From positions 2,666,001 through 2,730,000 of the forward strand of contig CP085825.1 of the NCBI GenBank assembly GCA_020809705.1: a stretch of DNA of 64,000 bases. Direction: 5' to 3'. This DNA comes from Calonectria ilicicola. Lineage: Eukaryota; Ascomycota; Sordariomycetes; Hypocreales; Nectriaceae. This document shows positions 1-11,900 of the stretch, in pieces (the first letter of the stretch is position 1; every line of letters begins with the position of its first letter). The position numbers and the translations under genes were made by a program. The notes under the pieces are model-generated. The model worked only from the letters and a program-made list of their open reading frames with translations. It did no database searches and was not told the origin of the DNA.

Positions 1-16
1 CCCCCAAATCTCCAAG

Positions 17-421
17 ATGTCTTTCCTCGGAATGGGTCGCGCTCAGCCTACCTCGGAGCAGAAGATTGCTGCTGTCGAGGGTGAGATGCGCATGATGGCT
101 GATACCTACAACCGGTGAGTTGCACTGCTTAAACCTTTGTTGAGTTGGCCGTAATTGGCCAATGCCCATTTTCATCAACTCGATATGCCGGCTTTGGGAG
201 CATCCAAGCTAATTGCGCTGCAAAATAGCCTCCAGAACTCTTGCCAGAAGAAGTGCATCCCCACTGACTACCGTGAGGGCGAGCTTAACAAGGGCGAGTC
301 CGTCTGCCTCGACCGATGCACTGCCAAATTTCTCGATACATCAATGAAGGTCAGCGAGATCATGCAGCAGCAAGGCCAGGCCATGGGTGGTGGTGCCAAG
401 TCCGGTGGCGGCCTCTTTTAA
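17..421 (+). CDS. tim10: Mitochondrial import inner membrane translocase subunit Tim10
   Basis: Two exons, 17-114 and 229-421, separated by a 114-bp intron (GTGAGT donor, AG acceptor at 227-228); joining them restores one frame of about 96 residues. The protein shows the twin CX3C signature of small Tim chaperones (CQKKC followed by CLDRC), whose cysteines form the two intramolecular disulphides of the helical hairpin. Family knowledge: Tim9-Tim10 hexamers escort hydrophobic carrier precursors through the mitochondrial intermembrane space to the TIM22 complex. The glycine-rich C-terminus ending GGGLF is typical of fungal Tim10. The ATG at 17 gives a normal-length N-terminus, so the CDS is complete although its promoter lies outside the window. 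The gene is convergent with the STB6-like gene. Tim9 is the main alternative; length and tail favour Tim10. Confidence 0.93.
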
Positions 422-822
422 GCCGAGCGATGGACGAAAGTGAGAAAAAAAAAAGAAATCCATGTTCGGCATCATATATATAGAGCAGGATTATAGCCAA
501 GAAACTACGAAAGACTACATTGTACGAATATGAAATGGATGCCTAGGGTTGGGAAATCACGAGCTGGGAATCAATGGGATCCAGAAACGATGGATGGGCT
601 GTAAAGTACTTGGTATACGGATCAATGTCATGACCGATATGCGAAACAGAGAAAAAAATAAACACCTCTACTATACGTGTTAACATTGCATTGAAGAACG
701 CCTTCTATGGTATCCGATGCCGGTAGTGCGAATGATATAAAAAAAGAAAAAAAAAGAAAAATGATTTGGCCCGAAACCAGATCATCACTCGCGACATATT
801 CAATGTTATCAAATAGACCTGA
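422..822. other. Convergent 3' intergenic interval
   Basis: The 3' ends of tim10 and the STB6-like gene face each other here. It holds A-rich runs (about 444-455 and 739-760) and an AATAAA at about 657-662 that could serve as a polyadenylation signal for tim10. No further gene is seen. Confidence 0.6.
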
Positions 823-3598
823 TCATGGCGTGGAGCGTGTGATATCAGGCCCTGTCCCAATGCCCGTAATAGTCCTGAAAACCCAATGTAACCATCCTTC
901 TTTCTCGAGTTGGATTTTGAGTGCATCGACTCGCTCTTCCATATCCTCCACCTGCCGCTCGAACGTGACGATGCCGTCTTCTACGTCGACCACCTTTTGT
1001 AGTAGGGCATTGATTTCGTAGTCAAGCCTGGCGATGAGAACCTCAACTTCCTTGAGACCTTCAGTAAAATGGGCTCGCTCTTCTGCGAGCACTTCGTCGG
1101 CGCTGACACGAAGGCGCTGGCAGGCTTCATTCAGTTGCTCATACATGGCCTGGAGTTCCTCCTTGTCTCGGCTGTATCGCTCATCCAGCGATTCCACATC
1201 CTTGAGTTTTTCTGAAACCCATGGCTCAATACCATTCTTAATGGCATCGATTCCGTCATTGAAATGTCGAGCAAGCTCGGCATAAGCCTCAAGTGTTGCG
1301 ATATCAGCGGCATCATTAGTAATGTCGATGATTGGTTCCCAAGTCAACACCGCTTCCTCGCCATCCCCGAACGACAACCGTCGCGGCCAGCGGTTCTCGT
1401 TTAGTACTTGCTTTCTTGGAGCCTCGGCGAACTCTACGCTGTGCCTTCGAGAGAGCCCTACCTGGGCCAGTTTTGCCTTGGTCCCTGAGGCTAACACTGG
1501 TCCCTTGAGGTCAGACTCATCAGCTAATGAGCCTACGGCGGAAGGTGCTTTTGATAGCACATCTTTGCGTACATCAGCACCGATACCTCCCAAGATGCCT
1601 TCCTGATCACTCCGCCGTTGAGTTTCAGAGTCTGGGGCACTCGCAGGTTTGAAATCGACCGTAGACGTAGATGCAAAATGACCGGCCTGCGGGAGACCTG
1701 TGGTGGCATCTGTGTCGCCTCTTCTCATGGCAGAAAGGTATTCTTCAGGCTTGTTTTTCCATGTAAAAGTCCTGTTGATCCCCACCGCTGGCGGCGCAGT
1801 TGCATTTACAGTTGGGAAGGAATTCGGCGCGACAATATCTGCAAAGTCCTCTTTTGTAGATATGGAAGGTCGGGCATTGTGGCCTCGCAGCCCACCACCC
1901 ACCGCATCCTTGATGCGCCCCAAGCCAGAGCGGGCATCGTTCATTTTCCCTGCAACGCTCTTGAAGACAGTTTTTGGCAGAGCATCTTTCTCTCCCGGAG
2001 TCTTGGCAACGCTAATGGCAGAACCAGGAGGATAGGCTGAATATATGGGAGAATCCTCAGGCGGCTTGATCTCTGTCTCCTCTTCAGGAGGCACTACTAT
2101 GTTGAGCCGTTTGAGGTTGTTAGCCGGAGGCTCATCCTTCCAGACCAGCGCCGTGCTTAATTCTGGCGTACGGTCTGGTATTTCGGCGACCGTTCTTCGC
2201 GGTTTACCATGCCAAAGCCATTTAGGTCGCTCGCCGTATGCCAAGCTAACAAACCTGTCAATATCCAGGGTTTCGATGTCGGCCAAACCACCTTTATCCT
2301 TTCCAGAGACTATACCCATAACGAGCTCGCCACGTTTGCCACCGATTTCAGTGACGGTTGACTTTACGGCTCGCTGCACACCCCAGCCTTCACTTACAGC
2401 GGCTGCTTTTGCGGACGCGCTATAAAGCTTGATGAGTGTCTGGCGATCCAGCCGCCGTGTCTTCTCAAGCTTCTGTGATTTCTGAAAATGGCCAATACCG
2501 CGTTTCGTGTTTTCAATGTCAAAGACATCCTTAGAAACTGGCGCGCCATACCAATGTAGTCGGTTTCGTGCTCCCATCAGCATGCCGAGAAGGGCGGACA
2601 CAGTTGACGGGCCGAGAATGCCATCGGTAGGCTCGAAATTGTAATGTTCCGCCCCGACCTCGATCCACCAATTGTTGATTGCTGTCTCAGTCATGTCGCA
2701 CAGTAGCCCGTCGATGTACTCATGATCTAATTTTTCAAACATGTACAGGGCGACTTGGCACAATTTGATCAGTTCAATGACCGCCTGAGACACGGACACC
2801 CGGTCACTGGTTTTGTACAACTGCTGGAACTTGGCTTGTGTTGCCTCGGTTGGTTCATTGAGCGTTAGTCCTGACCGGCCAGAGCAGCCTAGCCTCTTTA
2901 AATCTTCGTTGACAATGAAAGTTTGCCGATATTTTCGAATATCACCGTCGGGAACTAAGATAACAGTGAGAGCTGAAGGAAAGCTGCTCAGGTTTGTCAC
3001 CATGAGTTCACCCAAAGCTGTCTCCTTGGGTCGCGCATGAAATTTCTGTATAGCTTTAAAGTAGAAGCGTAGCTTAACCGGCCACAAGCTTTCATCTGCT
3101 GGAACGGAGAGAACGCCAACCAGAATCGAATGTGTTTGGTCGCCTGTATATGTTGTGATGATGAGGGTTGGGGACTGCCGTGAGCATGCCCATTGTTCGA
3201 CAAGGTAGGATTCGTAACCGCGTAGCACAGCGCGACGCTCGACAACTACTACACAGCTGTCGTCTTCTAGATATCTATGATTGATATTAGCATGGGCTTA
3301 GCCCCCTACTCGGCAAAGTAGGGATGGTAGAGGTCATGACATACCTGAATGCGAACGGGTCGGCAAAAACAAGTTGCTTTCGTTGCGCCGGAGGAAGATG
3401 TTGGAGCGAAGGCACTGCCTCGACGCCCCCATCGTGGGGTTGACCAGCTTGCTGAAATTCAGAGGATCCCGGAACATTTGAAGTGTCGGAAGGGTTGGCT
3501 CTCGTGCCTCGCTGGATTGAGCCCCTGGCGGCCGACGCGATGAAGTCATCGTCAAAGCGGTGGACTCGCGCATCGGGCGGTGGGAATAAGAAAGCCAT
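823..3598 (-). CDS. STB6-like (Sin3-binding) protein with C-terminal coiled coil
   Basis: Two exons, 3598-3345 and 3274-823; the 70-bp intron has a GTATGT donor. Joining them fuses a stretch reading LVFADPFAFR to YLEDDS...VLRGYESYLVEQWACSR, which resembles the N-terminal domain of fungal STB6-type proteins (recognised from memory). Product about 901 aa. After the conserved region (residues about 75-420) comes a long low-complexity part and then a heptad-rich coiled coil (about 755-885) before a tail that includes WLHWVF. In yeast the STB proteins were named for interaction with the Sin3 corepressor, so a chromatin-linked role is an inference. The open frame continues upstream of the first exon, and another frame (3599-3867) contains a glutamine-rich stretch, so the true start could lie further upstream in an unrecognised exon. 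It is transcribed divergently from RMD5. Confidence 0.7.
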
Positions 3599-4369
3599 GG
3601 CGTCGGAAACGAGGCCTGAAGCTGTTGCTGTTGAAGTCGAGCTACATCATCGACCGTCGAGCCTCGGGATAAGCTGGCTTGGGGCGAGGCCCGGTGGTTT
3701 GCGACAAAAGGTGTGTGCGGCTGCAGGTTGGCACAGTTGGATGGCCAAGTTCGCATGTGATGCAATAGCTTGCACAAGGTGTTGGGCGGCCGGCCGCATG
3801 CATCTGGACGGCTGCGGGGCACTAACTCGGTCCAGGTCCCCACCACCAGCCCGAGTTGCAGGCACAAAAACTCTGGGGGTGGGTTCTGTTTGTGCCGTTG
3901 AAAGAGGCTGACAGGGCCTCAGAAGACCCGAAATCCATCTGTAAGATGATATGGCGACTGCGCTTTCTTCCTGCCAACTCGCGCCACTGTTGATTGCGAT
4001 CCCCAGCCCAGGATGGTTCCCTCATCGCCCCTGTTACTTCGGTCAATTAGTTATCCGACTGTACATGTACATTACCAGTGATTGTGCATCCGAAGCGGGG
4101 AAGACCAACCCGCTTACAAGCATAAGTGTTTCTTCCGTGTTATCGATACCACCACCCCAGTGCTATCATGGTCGTCTATGCCCAGCTTGGCTGGTCACTC
4201 GAACCTCAGACGACGTCAATCCCAAGCGATTTCACCACTGCCAACCGGTTCACTGTGGCCTAGCGCGCCAACTCACACCCAGACACACACGATTGCGCAT
4301 CCGGGATAGGATCCTGCCTCTGTTGCGAGCTTTGCTGCTCGCTCGAACCTGGCCTTCCCATCCGAAACC
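3599..4369. other. Divergent promoter interval STB6-like / RMD5
   Basis: This region lies between two outward-facing genes and should carry both promoters and 5' leaders. A short CA-rich stretch is seen at about 4271-4291. It may contain an unrecognised 5' exon of the STB6-like gene. No other gene is supported. Confidence 0.5.
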
Positions 4370-5774
4370 ATGGCTGGATCCGATGACAATGTTTCGCCAT
4401 TTGGGCCCTTGACGGTCGAGTTGGCTCGCATGAGAAAGTCCAACTTGCACTCCGCCATTGAAGATGTCGACCAGATTATTGATTTACTCACTGCGGCGAG
4501 AGAGCAGGTCGCTGCTGGTTCGTTTCCCCCGCGTCGCTTTTTGCTCAAATCCACACTGACTTCCAGCCCAGAACCCGACGCTCACCGAATCGGCATGGCG
4601 ATGACGACTTTACAGAACCCGGTTAAGGCCCGCTTTGAAGCCATCACACAGGATTTGAAGGAAGTTACAAAGGCGCAAAAAGGTTTCGGAAAGGCCTTGG
4701 ATAAGGTTCGCCATTGCTGTCATCCTCAGTTTTATCTTGCGAGCCCATCATTAACGTCGCTAGGCCCTCCCTCATCGAGAACTCCCGATGGAGACGGATG
4801 CAATGGCTGACCACCCAGCCCTCATAAACCGAGCTATTGCCATGCATCTGCTGCGTGAAGGTCACTTCTCTGTCGCCTCGACATTTCTTCACGAAGCCCA
4901 TGACCACCCGCCCCAACGAGCAGCCCATGTTTCCCGAACGGACCATGACGGCGATGACGACATGGACAACGATGATGAGGAGGACCAAGATGCTGATATG
5001 GAAAATCTGCACTCTGAGGATTTGCAGCACAAATTTTCTGAGATGTACAGCATCCTATCCCAACTGAAAGACCGCAACCTAGAGCCTGCCATCGAATGGG
5101 CACGTTTGAACAGCGGCCAACTGGATGCCAAGGGGAGCACCCTTGAGTTTGAGCTCAGCAAACTTCAATTTGTTTGGTTATTTAAGGGACCAAGCGTCAA
5201 CGGGCTACCTGACAATCTTCACAACGGCCACCTTGGCGCCTTCTCTTATGCTCGCGCCCACTTTGCTCGCTTCCAAGCACGTCACCTACGCGAGATCCAA
5301 CAGCTCTGTGCCGCCATGGTCTACGCGCCAAACCTCACTGCTTCGCCGTACCGTCACATCTTTGAGATTGCCTCGGCCTTTGATGATGTTGCCATGTCAT
5401 TTACCCGAGAATTTTGCTCATTGCTGGGACTTTCTGCAGAGTCGCCTCTCTATATGGCCGTCACGGCCGGCTCTATCGCACTCCCCCGACTTATCAAGTA
5501 TACCACGTATATGCGCGAGAAGAAGACGGAGTGGACCACAGAAAACGAGCTTGCCTTTGAGACCCCACTCCCCGAATCAATGATATATCACCCTATTTTT
5601 GTGTGCCCCGTTAGCAAGGAGCAAACTACCCAAGAAAACCCAGCTATGATGTTGCCCTGCGGCCATGTCATTTGCAAAGAATCCCTCCACAACATCACAA
5701 AAGCTGCTAGGTACAAGTGCCCTTACTGTCCTACAGAAGGCCACATCAAAGATGCCATCAAAATCCAGTTTTAG
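4370..5774 (+). CDS. rmd5: GID/CTLH ubiquitin ligase RING subunit Rmd5/Gid2
   Basis: Three exons, 4370-4517, 4572-4705 and 4764-5774, giving about 430 aa. The 58-bp second intron joins LDK to ALPHREL. A LisH motif lies near residues 110-140 (LINRAIAMHLLREG), preceded by a helical N-terminus with TLQNPVKARF. An acidic stretch follows, then CTLH/CRA helices. A C-terminal degenerate RING occupies about 375-417, with CPVS, PCGHVIC and CPYCP, and the chain ends IKIQF. This RING type, lacking one canonical zinc-ligand pair, is typical of Rmd5. Family knowledge: Rmd5 pairs with Fyv10/Gid9 as the catalytic core of the GID E3 complex, which targets gluconeogenic enzymes such as fructose-1,6-bisphosphatase in yeast. 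The first intron is inferred at 54 bp, in frame, with a weak GTTCGT donor, so an unspliced form would also be open. Confidence 0.9.
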
Positions 5775-6666
5775 GTTTATGTCTCACCGCGCCGCCTTTG
5801 CCGTTGGGCGGTCGTGTGAAGCCGTACTCCCTTTTTTTTTTGTTTCCGCGTTTTTCATCTTGATTCAGGTATCATCGAGCTGCTCCATTGAATTCGCAGC
5901 ATTCGGACCTGGCGTTGTTGGGTACATGGATCTTGTAGTGGGCGTATCCATCATTACTTTGGTTTTATTTTATGTGGCATGGGATGGAGAATGGATAACA
6001 GGAGCAAAGCGTGACTCTTATTGGGAATTGCCTCTTTGGAGGTTGGTAGAATAGGTTTGATAGATGCCGCTGCCCAGTTATGCGTATCTTGTTATTTTAC
6101 TTTTGGGGCGTACGATGGAATCAACATGAATATTCTAATGATGTGTCGAAATTGTCAATTGCAATCGTCGTGGCAGGTGCGAAAACTGAGTAGATTTTTC
6201 AAATATTTATTGGACTATGCACTAATAAAACAGTCAGGCCACCTCCACCTCTACCTGAACCTGTCGCTTCTAACGGCTCGCGGGCTTCTAGATTGAGTGG
6301 TCGCTCATTTAGAAACAACCTATTATCCAATCGTATATCCCGGAGAAAAATAAAAGTCCAAAACTCCAGCATCTTTCATTCCAAAGAATGATGGCTTAAC
6401 GCCGGCATTTGTTGAATTATCACAAAAGAAAAAACAGACATAACAAATAACTAAACAAAATCCCACATATGTTCGTGGGGGATATCTCTGGTTCGCCTCA
6501 GTCCACGCCTCTTCCATTTAGTCACCGAAAGATCCCGAGCCTGCCCTGTCTGACCGGTGCCTGTGAAGCCAAAATTTTTTATTCCTTTCGTAAATTCGTT
6601 TCTTTGTACAATAAAGAGCGCGTCGGCTGTGACACGATACTTGAGTATTCATGTTTGCGCCCTGAC
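5775..6666. other. Convergent 3' intergenic interval
   Basis: The 3' flanks of RMD5 and the UPF0658 gene. It is A+T-rich towards the right. The short ORFs here have no recognisable content. Confidence 0.5.
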
Positions 6667-8084
6667 TTAGTCGATTGTCATACGACTGGGAATTTGGGGC
6701 TTCACATCTTGAAGGTTGATGGAGTTGAGATCTGGCTTCTCTTCGACCTTTCGCTTGCTGTTCAAGTGAGGCTTGAGGCCAAGGCCAAAGTTGCGCATGC
6801 AAATAATGGCGTTGGTGATGGTGAGAATAATGAGAAGAATTGTGATGACGGCAAAAGCAGTGAGCGACTTGCGGACCGCCTCGTATGATGCCTTGTATCC
6901 AGGCTGATAAATTCGGACCAGTTTAAAGATGAAGTACGACAGACCACCGAGGTAGAGGACGATGACGAAGCTCATACCGATCTTGTTCTCCCGACGGGTG
7001 AAGAATGCGGCACCCAGGAGAATGAGAATTGTGATGGGGATCGTGACAATGGTCAAGGCGAATTCAGGGTCAGACTTCTGGGCAACAACGACGACGAACT
7101 GAATGATGAAACCTAGGAAGAAGAAGAAATCGAACTTGAGAAGAGCAATATAGATCTGAGGACTGTTAGTAACTGTCAAGCATCATATGCAACGTTGGGC
7201 TCATACCTGGTAGTGGAGAAAGCGCTTCTTCATACGGTAGTCAGCGCCAATGTTCTTGAGAATGTCCCAAGCATACTCCTGATAGATCTTCCAGGAAATG
7301 AAACCCATGCCGACAGTAGCGAGGGCAATGATGCAAGGAATGGCAATGAGGAAGGGCCTGATGTCGTCCCAGAGCTCCATAGCGGTAATATTCGTCTCCA
7401 GCGCATTGAACTTCTTCAGAACCCCGATGGCCTCTTGGATCTGGTCGATCTGGATGGTGGTGTACACCATGAGGGCGAGATTAGAGAAGCAAACTCCAAT
7501 CACCTGAATCGTGTTCTTCTGGCGAAGGGCATCCCAAACGACCACCAAGGTGTAGAGGAAACCGAAAATAAAGAGTGTCAAGAAAGTGGGAATCGTCTGT
7601 GCCTGCGACTGAACTTCTGGCTTGTTCTTTGTGTCACCGAGGTTTGACTGGAACTTGGCAAATACGTAGCTAAAAGACCGTGAGCAATGAATTTCAGGAG
7701 AGTGAACAAGGAAACTACATACGCCTCAAAGCAAATGCAGAGGATGGCCTGCAGTCCTGAGATGGCCATGAAAGAAGTAGGCCATCGGCTCTTAAGAAAA
7801 CCCATATTGCCGTGATGGGTGCTGGGAGCGGCAACAGATGCACTCAAGCCCTCTCGATAAGCATAGCCCTGGTTATATGCCGGGTTTACCTCGTGGGCAT
7901 TGTCTGGGAATGCAGGCTGATGTACTGGAGGTTGATCGTAAGTTGGAGATAGGTCACCATCGCCATAGGACTGGGAGTAGCTGTGGCCGCCATAGCCATA
8001 TCCAGTGTCGGTGCCGAGGAGCGACTTTCGGGATTCGAGTCGGGTAGCCAGGATGGGCAACTTTTGACTCCGGCCGGGAGTCAC
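6667..8084 (-). CDS. UPF0658 Golgi apparatus membrane protein
   Basis: Exons 8084(or upstream)-7723, 7669-7207 and 7155-6667; introns of 53 and 51 bp have GTATGT and GTATGA donors. The conserved core begins MGFLKSRWPTSFM and contains about seven hydrophobic membrane segments, then a basic cytosolic tail with LKPHLNSKRK. This matches fungal UPF0658 proteins, placed in the Golgi membrane in fission yeast; the molecular function is unknown. Ahead of the core, about 93 codons of Gly/Tyr/Pro-rich sequence (GTDTGYGYGG and so on) are open in the same frame but hold no ATG, and an in-frame stop lies at about 8114-8116. The first in-frame ATG is at 7805 (344 aa). A possible 5' exon, 8912-8881, ending at a perfect GTATGT, would join in phase to 8067 and give 442 aa. 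The start is therefore unresolved; 8084 only marks the open frame. Confidence 0.82.
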
Positions 8085-8912
8085 GGACTGTTGTGGTATA
8101 TCGAGGGATCGCTAGAGGGTCCGGATGACAAAGCCTGTAGGATCGTGGCCGATGATAGAAGATGAGGCGATAATGGAAGGGTTCACGTCAAGGCGTGATA
8201 TTTAGGGGCGCGTCTGTCGACGGTCGCTGGGGTGGAAAGCCGCAGGGGTTGGCCGGGAGAGAAAGGCCCGACAAACAGAAGAAACAGGTAGGAAAAAAGT
8301 CGCGAGCGATAAGGCAAACGAGAGACGGCGACGCAATTACGAGCGGATTCGATGAAGCGCGCGAGAGGATGCGAATCGATATGGGATGGTTTTGGGGGGG
8401 TGTGGAGGATGGAAAGAAGAAGAAGAAGAGGAACTAGGGAGGGAGAAAAAAAGGTAATGTCAGAGAGTAGGTTTTGGTGAGCGGCGCTGAAACAGATTGG
8501 ACAGAGGATCGAGTTTGGAGAAATGGCAGGAGGGTGACAGGGAACAGCCAGCAGAGAGGCAGGGGTCAAGTTGTGGCGGGTTAGTGTGGGTCCGGGAGCC
8601 TGTGAGGGACGGTGCCAGTTCTGCACACTGAAGCGGAGAGAGTGAATTTCTAGTGGAGGTTGCCCGCTAAAAATATTTTGGCACTGGTGCCAAGGGCCGC
8701 CTCGGGTTCCAGCGAGAGGAGAGCTCGGACTGTCACTCGTAATTTGTCTCAGACTGTCGGCGCGGGGCTTGGAGCTGTCTGGGCCGCGAGATAGAAGAGA
8801 AGAGCTAATCCCCCGCGAAAAAGAGTTCAAATTTCATTTGACGTGTCACCGGTTGAGTAGGTAGGGCAGAAGAGACATACGAAGCAGGGCTCGTCCGCTG
8901 TGCCATCGGCAT

Positions 8913-11900
8913 GAACTTAAGGGCTGTGGTCGGAGGCTGGGGGCCGTCCTTTTTCAATGTGTGCCGTTGTAGGCGTTATGCAAGGCCTCCCAGCGGCGCG
9001 CAACCATCACACTGCCTTCACACATTGAGCCCAGACCAAGCCCGCGGCACAAGCCACCGAACTGCTGTTCAGGACGGATTCAGCCTTGGGGACTTGGGGA
9101 TGGAGGGAGGGGGGCGGAGACAGCCGGTTGACTAGCGTCGTCCTACTGCTTCTGCCCCCAACGGAGACGAGCAACAGCATACTGCAGCATGGCCGGCGCC
9201 CACAGCTCGGGTCGCGTGTGGCCTAGGTCTGACTACGACTGCACGGGAAGCATCGTAGTCAGCTCGGGTTCTGACTGCCTTCGGCGTGCGTTGCGACGTC
9301 AATGGGGGGAGCAGGACAGCCCCAGCAGCGGTAGGACCAGTAGGACCAGTGGGACCAGGACCGCCGTGGTTGGGCAGTCAAGGTCATCCATGAAGATCCT
9401 CCTGGCTGGCCGACACAAGTGTTGTTTTTAGCACGCCACGGGGCTCCACAGCACCGAGGCGACTGGGTTCTGTGCGTGCGGCAGTGCACCCGGAACCCTC
9501 TTTGGGACGGCGAGGAGGCTCTGCCAAGAGTATTCCCTGGTAGAACACGCAGTTGCTGACGCGAATAAAATTGTGCAGAGCACTAACAACTGCTACCAAC
9601 AGCGGCGTGGTGGGACCGGAATGAGCACTTGAACAGGGCTCGGCTCAGCAGTTTGCTAGGTACAGCCACAGTTTCCCATTCAACCAGTCGCCAAAGTCTC
9701 CCTTCCATGACGGCATCGACCAATCTCGAGGCCTTCGGATGGCGCTAGGAGCACCTTGGCATGTCTTTGTTGCATTGCCGCAGTGCTAATAACGGCAACC
9801 GACTGATGCGGCGGCGTTCATCTGGTTTGGTCTGTTTCTCGTTTTTGTCAGATGGGCAAAGATGGTCGTGGTCGTGGTAGGGGCATCATGAAATCATGCT
9901 CGGTCATATCCTCTCGAGTGATTTCGCATGCCAGAGAGGAGGCCGCCGCCACCGTAATGACTGCCATGAATCTCGCCATCCCTTGGCCGTCGGGTTTCTC
10001 CAGCTGTCTGCAATCCTCCCACGGCCTGACCATTCCATGGGCCAGAGACTACTTGCGCTTCTCTAGTCGCAAGCCAGCCCACATCGTTCTGTCCTCAAAG
10101 CTTCGAGGCGGCGGCTGATAGTCCCAAGCCAGGTCTTGGCTTGGCTTGTACAAGTCTGCATAACCTGAATTTTACATGCTTTGGCTGCTCCCAGACCAGT
10201 GGGCATCATGGCCAGTTGGCATTCTGTCTAGGCAGCCACTTGGCTGCAGGATATAAACGCCATCATTGGGCATTTGCGATGCTCGCTGCATATGAGGTTC
10301 CCACCCCCGGGGCTCCCGATGTACTCTGCCGATTTGCTTACCTCCTTGTCGCTCGCTGTGTGATGGTGCGGAAAAAAACCAGCATTGCGCGCGATAATAC
10401 TACTAGATCTGTGCAGGTACGGGGGATATACGTAATGTATGTATGTTACAATGCGCTGGCGCCCTGTAAAATGTCCGTAAACAAATATAGATGTCAAATG
10501 ATATTCCCGGAAAACCTGCACGTCAGCCCGGAACGGACATGGCCAGCGCCAATCCCTCGTACAGCACAAATCACTGCAACCCAGGAACGTCATCTGCGAC
10601 TGTGCACCGAGTGCCAGTCAGACCATTCTGCACACGACTGCGAACCAGTCCGTTTGCGTTACGAGCTTGAGGTGGTGTGGCGGTGGGAGGGGAGGCTGTT
10701 GCGTGTGACCGCGCCTGTGGGTGTCCTGTCGACGCTGGAGATCTCGATGGCCGCGATAAGAATGCCGAAAAATACCAGATTCTTCCTCCTCAGCGCCGTT
10801 GATGCTTGCTTGGCCATAGCGCTTCTGTTCACCGCTCGATAGAAGCCAAAAAAAAAAAAAAAAGTTGGTGCTCAGCACCAACGGCTGCTAAACCTTGTGC
10901 TCGAAGTCGAATATCGGATATCGCGCGTAGACTAAGTCATCTCCATGAGACGCCAAATTGAGAAGGATTCGCACGTGTTGGAAACTTTGCTTTTCATGTG
11001 TTTGGCTAGATCTGGGACGACGTGTATGATTTCTCCAGGGAGTGTCCTTGACTGTCATTCTGAAGCTGCGATAAATAGTGGGCAAATTGCATGAAACATG
11101 ACGTCTGTCTCCTCCCTTGCCTCTATTTAACAGAAGGTACAGACGCCATCAAACCTTGAGAAATTCGCATCGTTGACGAATCGCCATTGAGATACTGGCT
11201 ACCTCCCACTAATGGTCTGGCTACTGCCCGGCTGCCCGCATGTCTGACACATCTTTGATACTGAGATTCTCATCCTTGCCTCCTTTGCGATCTGGTCTTT
11301 TTGTTTTTCTGAACAAACCTTGAGTGGCTATCACGTAGTTTTTCTTTCCCGCAAAGCCTGAGATTTAAAGAATTGCATTTTTAACGCTTTTAACGCATTC
11401 ATTGACCAAAGTTAACCCCTTCTCACTGTGCTTCTAGCTGAATTGTGTGGGAATTGGCTAGATGCGGGCTGTGAATCTGGCGGCATGGCAAAGCCCATTA
11501 AACCTGATACGAGCTCACTTTAGGTTAAAAAGCTGAGTCTGTGCCCAAAAACTGCGTCATAATTACCGTTGAGGAGATGGTCAGGAAAAAAATCAGGACA
11601 TCGATAGAGCTGTGCGTCAATTTGGGCGTAATAAGAGCCTCTGGGTGATCATGGCGGCGATCCGCCATCGAACGGGATAGAATAATATCATTTCATTATG
11701 GAGATCTTGATTTAAATGAGAAGGGTTCGGCTTGATTTCCAGGAACAGGCCCGTACTAGTCGTGCACAGGCATTCAAATGGTCGTTGTTTAGTAGAAGTT
11801 GGCTCTAGCATCTCGGAGGTATCTTGGGGCTACCCCCTAGCGCTTGGTATTACGAGAAAAATCCAGAAACAGTCTAGAATTGGACTCTTCAATTGGAAAT

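Noticed and set aside
8183..8830. 215-codon minus-strand frame rich in Ser, Pro and Leu
   Set aside because: It lacks an ATG start and the strand is pyrimidine-rich, so it looks like 5' leader or intron sequence of the UPF0658 gene.
10141..10842. 233-codon open frame on the plus strand
   Set aside because: It opens with a TTG, has no recognisable domain or sensible composition, and lies in a gene-poor region; I take it as a chance frame.
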